This document shows, in pieces, positions 1 to 6,257 of a stretch of DNA of 8,627 nucleotides. The notes under the pieces are model-generated. The model was not told the DNA's origin, ran no database searches, and worked only from the letters and a program-made list of their open reading frames with translations. Made by a program: the position numbers and the translations under genes. This stretch comes from Bacteroidales bacterium (GTDB taxonomy: Bacteria; Bacteroidota; Bacteroidia; Bacteroidales; VadinHA17): the NCBI GenBank assembly GCA_003518245.1, contig DOZA01000265.1, forward strand, positions 1 through 8,627, read 5' to 3'. Each line of letters starts with the position of its first letter. The first letter of the stretch is position 1.

Positions 1-3000
1 AGTAATGATACCAGCTTTACCATTAACATACCCGTATCTGATATCATCTGCTGTGCACAACGTGACAGTACAATTATTTTTAATACACAAGGAGCTTATA
101 GTCCCGTTTCAAAAATCTGGCGCGGTAGAGGCGGAAGTATCAACTGGAGTAAGGCAGGATACCCTGCCGATGCTGTTTATGCAACAGCCGGGACCTATTC
201 AATAGATATTACAAGGTCATCGTTTGAAATGGATTCTGTCCTGTTTACGAATAAGACATACTTTGAAAAACCTGTTTACGGCAGATTGACTGATAGGTCA
301 ATAAAAATAAATAAGCCTGAAAATGCACGTTATCCCAAATTTGAAACCTATCAAAAAACATTTGTGCTTGAGGATATATATGAAGATGTTGATTTCAGCG
401 GAGGACTTGCTTTTGAAGGCGCCATTGTAAATGGTAAAGGAGAAGCTTACCAGCCCGCTGAAATAAAAATATACAGAAATGACACCCTGTGTATGAAAGC
501 TGCCGCTAACAGTTTTATATTTAACAAAACAAGCATACAAACACAAAGTACAGCATTCACATTATACCTTCATGAAGATTCTATTTTCCATTCCGATATT
601 GCCTTCAGCTTTAATACCACTGACAGGGAATTAAATACATTTAAATCAAGGTTCCCAACATCAAAAAGCCCGTACTTCAATTCATATCATAGTATGGATA
701 TGTATTTTGATTATTTGAACTGGGACCTGGATGAATATGTTATAACACTATCAAGGGCCAGGGGTGCAAGTATAGGACAGGCATACTTCGAATCCACCTC
801 GTATTTCAGTGAACAGGAATTTATCAGGTTAATGGGTATAGATGATTACCATCCCCTTTTCCGGCTGAAAAAATTTTCAGAATGGTACTATAATGAAACC
901 TTTCCTGTTGATGAACTGGCAAGATGGATGAATCAGCCAAAAGAATCAGTTATGGCCCTCTGTATTAATTTAACAACTAAAGGTTTCCTGTTTTTTGACA
1001 GGGTGAATAACGAGATCACGATAAAACAAAAACTTTATGATTATCTAAGCGCCTTTGGTAAGAATAAGGATTATGATGTGATGACCATATCCAGTGAAAC
1101 AAGAAGCCCGGTAGATAATGCCAAACTGGATATAAGAAATAATGAGATGGTTATAGAAGGTGTACCCAGGATATTCCTTAGTGATTCGCAAAATGTCCAT
1201 ATATATCCTTATGACAGAAAAATAATACTTGAAAAGAACAGGGCATTCGAATTTAATGGTATTGTTCAGGCAGGCATGATAACAGTTTTTGGTAATGAGT
1301 TTTTGTTCAATTATGATACTTTCAAGATTAAACTTGCCAAAGTCGATTCTATTATGCTCTCAGTGGAAACAGATGAAACAGATGAAATGGGGCGAGCCCT
1401 GGCAAAAAAAGTTGAAGATCTTATACAGATGACCAATGCAGAGCTTTTAATTGATGACCCAAATAATAAATCCGGACTGGCCAGCCTGGAACAATATCCT
1501 GTTTTTTATGCCTATAATGAATCATATGTCTTCTATGATAAGATACCTGATCTGGAAGGAGTATATCCTAAATCTGATTATTATTTCAAACTTGTGCCAT
1601 TTACCTTTGAAAATACTGACAGGCTGAGCCCATCCGACCTCGACCTTAAAGGAACCTTCTTCGGGGGTAAGATACTGGAGCCTATGGATCAGACACTTAC
1701 ACTGCAACATGATAATTCATTGGGATTCAAGTATTTTATGCCGGAAGAAGGTGTTGTTGTTTATAAGGGAAGAGGAAAAATCTTCAATATGCTGGAAATG
1801 AGCAACCTGGGATTAAAAGTAAATGGTAAGTTGAATTACCTGACAGCCAGGGTCGAATCAGATGAATTTAAATTCTTCCCCGATTCAATGCTGGCCAGTA
1901 CGAAAAAAATCACTATAGCAAGTAGTACATTGTATCCCGAAGTTGTAGCTGAAACTACAGATATCAAATGGTATCCCGAAAAGGATGAGTTTATTATCAA
2001 TCCTATTAATAATGAACGCTTCAGCATGTTCGATAATGGTACAAGCCTTGACGGCAACCTTCTTCTGAAAAGTACTGGTCTTTTAGGAAGCGGTGAGATA
2101 AATCTTAAAGATTCATACCTTAATAGCAAGGATTTCTCCTTTACCACCTCTACTATAACAACAGACTCAGCAACCTATAACCTAAAATCATTATCAGGAT
2201 CAGGCTTTGCATTTATTGCTGACGATGCCAGTGTAAGTATTGATTTTGAAAACCAGAAATCAACTTTCAGTCTCAATTCAGATTCATCAATGGTAAAATT
2301 CCCGGAAGTAAACTATATATGCAGCATGACAGATTTTGAATATGATATGCGTGAACAGGTGCTGTCAATATCTCAAAAAGGTAATGAAGATACCGAACTG
2401 ATGCAACCCGATGAATTGCTTAAACAAAACTTGAATGTACTTGAGAAACCCAGTTTCTTTAGTACCAATATGCGTAATGATACAATAAGCTTCAGTGCCA
2501 GCAGTGGACAATACTTGCTTGAAGAAGAAAAAATAATCGTTAATAATATTAACTATATACCCATTGCTGATGCATTGATCCAACCAGAAAATGGTGTACT
2601 CAAAATTAATAAAGGCGCTAAAACCGATCCTGTCAATAATGCTATAATAGCTATCAATAATAGGCATATAATACATGACGCCAGCGTTGATATCATAAAA
2701 AGTACCAGGTATAAGGCCAGTGGTACCTATGATTATATTGATGAAGCAGGAACGGTGCAAGCAATTAAATTTGATGAGATTATTGTTGACTCACTCCGGT
2801 CTGAAGGCAGGGGACATATACCCGGATATAAGAAATTCATGTTAAGCCCATATTTCACTTTCCAGGGAGATGTGAGTTTTACCAATAATAATAATAAACT
2901 TCATTTCCTTGGAAGCTCAGGTATAGTGCATAACTGTGATTATATAGGTTCATCCCCGATTAAATTCGAAAGTGATATTAATCCTGATAACGTGATGATA

Positions 3001-4005
3001 CCTATTGGAGATAAACCCCGTGATATAAACGGTAACCTCGTAACAATAGGGTCATATATCACTATAGATTCAACACATATCTATTCTTCATTCCTGTCAC
3101 CGGGTAAATCATGGAGTGACACACCACTGGTAGAAGCTAAGGGTTATATTATTTATGATAAAGAAGAAGGCAGATATAAGGTGGCGGAAAAACAAAAACT
3201 GGCAAACCCACTAATGCCCGGAAGTATTATTAGTTTCGACAGGAACAACTGCGAAATATACAGTGAGGGAAACATCAATCTGGGACTTGACTTTAGCCTG
3301 CTTAAGACCAGTAGTGCAGGATATGTTCTACATAAAACGGATTCGAATATTGTGGAACTTAAACTTATTCTGGCTCTCGATTTTCATTTTTCTGAACCGG
3401 CACTTAATATAATGGCTGATGAGATAAGATTTATTCCGACACTTGAACCAGTTGACATAAGTGGCAGTGACTATACAAAAGCAATGCAGAATCTTTTAGG
3501 TACTGAAGCAGCAGCTACCCTGAAAGAGGAAATGGACCTGTTTGGTGTATCACGCTCCTTTCCTGAGAACTTTCAGCCTGAACTGGTACTGAATGATCTT
3601 AAACTAGTATGGAATCAGGAATTTCAATCATACCGGTCTGTAGGAAAGATAGGAATAGGTTTTATAGGAACCCGGGCAATGAACATTTATGTTGACGGCT
3701 TTGTGGAACTACAGAAAAGACGTTCGGGTGATATCTTTGATATTTACCTTAAAGTGGACGACGTTACATGGTACTGGTTCAGCTATACAAGAGGTGTACT
3801 CATGTCTCTGTCAGGAAATAGCAGTTATAATTTGACACTGACAGAAGAAAAAACTGGCGATCGGCGTCACCGGGATCATTCAATACGTACACCATATACT
3901 TATATGGTGGGAGTACAGGAACGACTGGATAGCTTTCTGAGGAGGATGAGACAGGACGAGACAGACGAAGGAGTTATTGATGACCCCATTGACTACCTGA
4001 AATAA
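1..4005 (+). CDS. Large beta-rich envelope protein of unknown function (5' end outside window)
   Basis: The reading frame is open from base 1 without a stop, so the gene is 5'-truncated; the first in-frame ATG at 229 is internal, since the 76 codons before it read as the same kind of protein. 1334 residues are visible, ending at TAA 4003-4005. Most of it is alternating hydrophobic/polar beta-strand sequence rich in Asn, Ser, Asp and Tyr, with few cysteines and no transmembrane helix, as expected of an exported or periplasmic beta-solenoid-like protein; the signal peptide would lie upstream. Residues about 269-352 differ: they are helical and include a winged-helix-like stretch (about 302-341). 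The C-terminal part (about 1190-1320) is rich in Tyr, Trp and Arg and looks like a separate conserved domain. No secretion-system sorting tail is recognisable at the C-terminus. I recall similar uncharacterised proteins of this size in Bacteroidota but cannot name a family. It converges with the SPFH unit. Confidence 0.85.
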   Translation, partial: SNDTSFTINIPVSDIICCAQRDSTIIFNTQGAYSPVSKIWRGRGGSINWSKAGYPADAVYATAGTYSIDITRSSFEMDSVLFTNKTYFEKPVYGRLTDRSIKINKPENARYPKFETYQKTFVLEDIYEDVDFSGGLAFEGAIVNGKGEAYQPAEIKIYRNDTLCMKAAANSFIFNKTSIQTQSTAFTLYLHEDSIFHSDIAFSFNTTDRELNTFKSRFPTSKSPYFNSYHSMDMYFDYLNWDLDEYVITLSRARGASIGQAYFESTSYFSEQEFIRLMGIDDYHPLFRLKKFSEWYYNETFPVDELARWMNQPKESVMALCINLTTKGFLFFDRVNNEITIKQKLYDYLSAFGKNKDYDVMTISSETRSPVDNAKLDIRNNEMVIEGVPRIFLSDSQNVHIYPYDRKIILEKNRAFEFNGIVQAGMITVFGNEFLFNYDTFKIKLAKVDSIMLSVETDETDEMGRALAKKVEDLIQMTNAELLIDDPNNKSGLASLEQYPVFYAYNESYVFYDKIPDLEGVYPKSDYYFKLVPFTFENTDRLSPSDLDLKGTFFGGKILEPMDQTLTLQHDNSLGFKYFMPEEGVVVYKGRGKIFNMLEMSNLGLKVNGKLNYLTARVESDEFKFFPDSMLASTKKITIASSTLYPEVVAETTDIKWYPEKDEFIINPINNERFSMFDNGTSLDGNLLLKSTGLLGSGEINLKDSYLNSKDFSFTTSTITTDSATYNLKSLSGSGFAFIADDASVSIDFENQKSTFSLNSDSSMVKFPEVNYICSMTDFEYDMREQVLSISQKGNEDTELMQPDELLKQNLNVLEKPSFFSTNMRNDTISFSASSGQYLLEEEKIIVNNINYIPIADALIQPENGVLKINKGAKTDPVNNAIIAINNRHIIHDASVDIIKSTRYKASGTYDYIDEAGTVQAIKFDEIIVDSLRSEGRGHIPGYKKFMLSPYFTFQGDVSFTNNNNKLHFLGSSGIVHNCDYIGSSPIKFESDINPDNVMIPIGDKPRDINGNLVTIGSYITIDSTHIYSSFLSPGKSWSDTPLVEAKGYIIYDKEEGRYKVAEKQKLANPLMPGSIISFDRNNCEIYSEGNINLGLDFSLLKTSSAGYVLHKTDSNIVELKLILALDFHFSEPALNIMADEIRFIPTLEPVDISGSDYTKAMQNLLGTEAAATLKEEMDLFGVSRSFPENFQPELVLNDLKLVWNQEFQSYRSVGKIGIGFIGTRAMNIYVDGFVELQKRRSGDIFDIYLKVDDVTWYWFSYTRGVLMSLSGNSSYNLTLTEEKTGDRRHRDHSIRTPYTYMVGVQERLDSFLRRMRQDETDEGVIDDPIDYLK

Positions 4006-4069
4006 ACCATATTAATATGCAACTCTTATATTCTGTTACCTGGAAAATGGGATATTTACCCTCGACAGA

Positions 4070-4095
4070 AGCAGCAGTCATTACTGCCTGCTGCT
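4070..4095. terminator. Hairpin between convergent genes, possible bidirectional terminator
   Basis: An exact 8-bp inverted repeat (AGCAGCAG at 4070-4077 and CTGCTGCT at 4088-4095) encloses a 10-base loop. It lies between the stop of the large + gene (4005) and the stop of the small - gene (4112), where a shared terminator would be expected. Neither side has a clear run of T, so it is not a textbook intrinsic terminator. The rest of 4006-4111 shows nothing else I can support. Confidence 0.4.
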
Positions 4096-4111
4096 GTGTA
4101 TATTATATAAA

Positions 4112-4279
4112 TCAATGATCCTGTGATCCTGGCTTCCATCGTCCCGATTTTCTTATAGCCCGGTCTATTATCCATTCAATCTGCGCATTTGTACTGCGAT
4201 ACTCATCCGCGGCCCATTTTTCCAGTGCCTCCATCTTTGCCGGGTTTGTTCTTAATGCACATGCCATTTTTTTAGTCAT
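4112..4279 (-). CDS. Small ribbon-helix-helix (Arc-like) DNA-binding protein
   Basis: A 55-residue ORF runs from ATG 4279-4277 to TGA 4114-4112. The protein has a short basic N-terminal strand (residues 3-10, KKMACALR), a first helix (about 13-26, with the motif EALEKWAADE at 17-26) and a second helix (about 30-43, TNAQIEWIIDRAIRK), ending in a basic tail. This strand-helix-helix layout and the wording of both helices match the Arc-like ribbon-helix-helix proteins that I remember beside SPFH genes. Such proteins dimerise through the strand, which inserts in the DNA major groove. It starts 5 bp after the stop of the SPFH gene on the same strand, so the two are very likely one transcript and may be translationally coupled. 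There is no in-frame earlier start close by, and GTG at 4284 meets a stop at once. Whether it binds DNA, and which site, is not visible. Confidence 0.8.
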   Translation of the reverse strand: MTKKMACALRTNPAKMEALEKWAADEYRSTNAQIEWIIDRAIRKSGRWKPGSQDH

Positions 4280-4284
4280 CTCAC

Positions 4285-5139
4285 TTACTGATGTAATGTA
4301 CCTGTATTCACAACAGGAGTGGCATCCTTATCACCACAAAGAACAACCATCAGGTTACTAACCATGGCAGCTTTACGCTCTTCATCAAGCTCAACAATTT
4401 CTTTCTCGCTTAACTGATCAAGAGCCATATGAACCATTGACACCGCTCCCTCAACAATTTTAAACCTTGCTGCTACTACAGCTGTAGCCTGCTGACGCCT
4501 TAACATAGCACCTGCAATCTCCTCCGAATAAGCTATATAATTGATCCTGGCCTCAATAACATTAATCCCGGCCATCGCGAGCCTCTCACGTATCTCTTTC
4601 TCCAACTCCTCATTTACCTCTTCTCCCCCACTCCTTAAAGTTATCTCGGCTTCCTCATTTTCAAAATTATCATACGGATATGTACCCGCCAGCTTCCTTA
4701 TGGCAGCATCACTCTGCACATAAACAAAATGTTCATAGTCATCAACCTCAAAAGCAGCCTTGTATGTATCATCAACCTTCCACACAAGAACACAACCAAT
4801 CTTTATAGGATTACCAATCTTGTCATTAACCTTTATTGTATCACTGTCAAAGTTACGAGCCCTGAGCGATATTTTTTTCCGTACAAAGAATGGGTTTACC
4901 CAGAAAAAACCATTATGCTTAACAGTACCCTTGTAGGCACCAAACAAAACCATGACACATGACTCATTAGGGTTGACTACAGTGAAACCTATTGCGGTAA
5001 ATATAAACACAATGATAAGTACTATGCCAAGCCATATTATTTCATAATAGAATCCCAGGATGGCTCCTGCAATGATAACCAGTTCTAAAAATAGAAACAG
5101 GTAACCAGACACCGGTTTAAAAGTTTTTTCTTTTGTCAT
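4285..5139 (-). CDS. SPFH/Band 7 domain membrane protein
   Basis: A 284-residue protein begins with two hydrophobic helices (about 13-31 and 34-52), forming an N-terminal membrane hairpin or double pass. An SPFH (stomatin/prohibitin/flotillin/HflK-C) domain follows directly, opening with TVVNPNESCVMVLFGAYKG (53-71) and running through SLRARNFDSD (91-100) and the DAAIRKLAGTYPYDN segment (144-158). A helical, charged stretch (about 173-230) contains RRQQATAVVAARFKIVEGAV (214-233), the hallmark of one bacterial subgroup, and the end has the conserved MVSNLMVVLCGD and PVVNTGTL blocks. SPFH proteins oligomerise in membranes and act as scaffolds or partners of membrane proteases; the exact role here is unknown. 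The length is normal for the subgroup and the gene looks intact. It lies downstream of a strong terminator, so it should have its own promoter in 5140-5211, and it is followed at 5 bp by the ribbon-helix-helix gene. Confidence 0.93.
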   Translation of the reverse strand: MTKEKTFKPVSGYLFLFLELVIIAGAILGFYYEIIWLGIVLIIVFIFTAIGFTVVNPNESCVMVLFGAYKGTVKHNGFFWVNPFFVRKKISLRARNFDSDTIKVNDKIGNPIKIGCVLVWKVDDTYKAAFEVDDYEHFVYVQSDAAIRKLAGTYPYDNFENEEAEITLRSGGEEVNEELEKEIRERLAMAGINVIEARINYIAYSEEIAGAMLRRQQATAVVAARFKIVEGAVSMVHMALDQLSEKEIVELDEERKAAMVSNLMVVLCGDKDATPVVNTGTLHQ

Positions 5140-5211
5140 CTTTGTTAATTTAAAAGTAATTAATGATATTATTTTGATATTGTATATATATCATTTTAAA
5201 TTGTATTTAAC
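5140..5211 (-). promoter_or_regulatory. AT-rich leader/promoter region of the SPFH gene with an inverted repeat
   Basis: This 72-bp stretch is almost entirely A and T and must hold the SPFH promoter, because a terminator closes the preceding unit at 5212. It contains AATGATAT (5162-5169) facing ATATCATT (5188-5195), and outside these AATTTAA (5147-5153) facing TTAAATT (5196-5202). On the minus strand the TTTG at 5214-5211 followed about 20 bases later by a TATATATA run weakly resembles the Bacteroidota -33/-7 pattern (TTTG, TAnnTTTG), but the -7 match is poor. In DNA this AT-rich, such repeats may be chance. Confidence 0.3.
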
Positions 5212-5243
5212 AAAAAAACACGGAAAATTTTCCGTGTTTTTTT
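5212..5243 (-). terminator. Intrinsic terminator of the sigma-factor unit
   Basis: This is a perfect 32-bp palindrome: seven A, CACGGAAAA, TTTTCCGTG, seven T, with its centre between 5227 and 5228. Read on the minus strand it begins 9 bp after the stop of the 67-residue gene and gives a CACGG/CCGTG stem followed by a seven-base U run, which is a standard intrinsic terminator. Its symmetry means it could also stop + strand transcripts, but no + gene ends nearby. It separates the sigma unit from the SPFH unit. Confidence 0.88.
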
Positions 5244-5252
5244 CTTGATCGA

Positions 5253-5456
5253 TTAATATTTGTCTGCAAGCCTGCTAATATCCATTAACATCTTGTTAAC
5301 GACCTTATCATCAGGCTCTTTACTTAAGACATCCAAGCCAGGTAATACTTCATGCAGGTAATAATCAAAGCCAAAGGCATCTGAAATCAGGTCTACCGCT
5401 GAATTATCAATCTGGTTATAATTTAAAAATTGGGTAGAGATTTTATCCATAGGCAT
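5253..5456 (-). CDS. Small protein of unknown function downstream of the sigma factor
   Basis: This 67-residue, mildly acidic protein is predicted by eye to be mostly helical, with no membrane segment, no cysteine and no signal peptide, so it is probably cytoplasmic. It starts at ATG 5456 or, two codons on, at a second Met. I do not recognise a domain; visible features are an AVDLISDAFGFDYYLHEVLP segment (19-38) and an amphipathic C-terminal helix (about 50-66, KVVNKMLMDISRLADKY at 51-67). It lies 53 bp after the sigma gene on the same strand, with a strong terminator immediately downstream, so the two are probably co-transcribed. Genes behind ECF sigma factors often encode their regulators, but most anti-sigma factors are larger and many cross the membrane, so a regulatory role here is only a guess. 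The clean terminator spacing and absence of an overlapping better ORF support it as a real gene. Confidence 0.65.
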   Translation of the reverse strand: MPMDKISTQFLNYNQIDNSAVDLISDAFGFDYYLHEVLPGLDVLSKEPDDKVVNKMLMDISRLADKY

Positions 5457-5509
5457 TTTGTTTCTTACTGAAGAAGAAACGTTGCCGTTAGAAAATTATT
5501 GCCACAGGT

Positions 5510-6097
5510 TTAATTAATTGTAAGATTAAGACTTTTTTCCTCAATCATTTTTCTCATATTAATAAGGGCATACCTCATTCTACCCAGGGCTGTATTTATG
5601 CTTACATTAGTTTGTTCGGCTATTTCTTTGAATGATAAACCTGCATAATGACGCAGCATTACCACCTCACGCTGATCTTCTGGTAATTTATCCAGAAGAA
5701 TACGCACATCATTAACAATCTGTTGCTTAACAAGAGAATCTTCAATATTATCTTCTGTAAATTTCTTTTCATTGAGAAGATCAGTCTCATATTCATCATT
5801 TGATAGCATTCTCATCTGTTTTTCCTTCCTGAAATGATCAATAATAAGATTATGCGCTATTCTCATAACCCATGACAGGAATTTACCGTTATCAATATAT
5901 TTACCTGCTTTTAGAGAATGTATCACTTTCAGGAACGTTTCCTGGAAGATATCCTCGGCAAGGCTTTGTTCTCTTACATAGATAGTTATATATGTAAAAA
6001 CCTTGTTTTTATGGCGCTTTATAAGACTTTCTATACCTGAGTGATTACCATTAATAAACTGCTTTACCAACTCATGGTCAGTACAATTTGATTTCAT
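5510..6097 (-). CDS. ECF-type RNA polymerase sigma-70 factor
   Basis: The 195-residue protein has the two-domain layout of group 4 (ECF) sigma factors. Region 2 covers about 22-94: LAEDIFQETFLKVIHSL (46-62) is the core-binding 2.1/2.2 part, and FLSWVMRIAHNLIIDHFRK (73-91) the 2.3/2.4 part that opens and reads the -10 element. After a linker of about 35 residues, region 4 covers about 135-180: LPEDQREVVMLRHYAGLSFK (138-157) leads into a helix-turn-helix ending with SINTALGRMRYALINMRK (166-183), which reads the -35 element. The length is normal. A stop codon two codons upstream in frame makes ATG 6097 the earliest possible start. No membrane-bound anti-sigma gene follows; the next gene encodes a 67-residue unknown protein, and uvrA is divergent. 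The regulon cannot be read from the window. Confidence 0.94.
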   Translation of the reverse strand: MKSNCTDHELVKQFINGNHSGIESLIKRHKNKVFTYITIYVREQSLAEDIFQETFLKVIHSLKAGKYIDNGKFLSWVMRIAHNLIIDHFRKEKQMRMLSNDEYETDLLNEKKFTEDNIEDSLVKQQIVNDVRILLDKLPEDQREVVMLRHYAGLSFKEIAEQTNVSINTALGRMRYALINMRKMIEEKSLNLTIN

Positions 6098-6257
6098 TCT
6101 TACTCATATTGGTTAAGAGTAGAATTATCCTATAAGCAGTCCTCCTTTTATTAAATGGTTAATTGAAATATCAAGTGCAATTAAATAAAAAAATATTAAA
6201 ATTAAAAATATTACTTTTATTGCCCGGGATTTTCAGTCGAAGAATTACATTTTTCAT
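6098..6257. promoter_or_regulatory. Divergent promoter region between sigma gene and uvrA
   Basis: These 160 bp separate two genes that are transcribed away from each other, so both promoters should be here. Positions 6178-6223 are a tract of almost pure A/T that could act as an upstream activating element. I find no convincing match to the Bacteroidota TTTG / TAnnTTTG promoter; TACTTTTA near 6215 is the nearest on the + strand. There is no SOS-box-like palindrome that I can see. Confidence 0.45.

Noticed and set aside
5..205. 66-residue ORF at the left edge on the + strand
   Set aside because: It is out of frame with the large gene, whose own frame is open through this stretch and reads as coherent beta-strand protein.
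1836..2147. 103-residue minus-strand ORF inside the large gene
   Set aside because: It is antisense to a well-formed coding region, has no recognisable domain and is best seen as a shadow; the same holds for the minus-strand ORFs at 298-546, 1522-1710 and 2365-2760.
2880..2899. Short AAT triplet run in the large gene
   Set aside because: It has only four in-frame repeats encoding a run of Asn; length change would not shift the frame, so a phase-variation role is unlikely.
3880..4005. Possible C-terminal sorting signal for type IX secretion
   Set aside because: The end is charged and acidic (DETDEGVIDDPIDYLK) and lacks the beta-sandwich sorting domain pattern.
4541..4962. Two + strand ORFs opposite the SPFH gene
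   Set aside because: They are antisense shadows of conserved SPFH sequence, with no domain of their own.
6141..6146. AGGAGG on the minus strand, resembling a strong Shine-Dalgarno site
   Set aside because: It lies more than 30 bases from both the sigma ATG (6097) and the mini-ORF ATG (6107), with no start codon at the right spacing, and Bacteroidota make little use of such sites.
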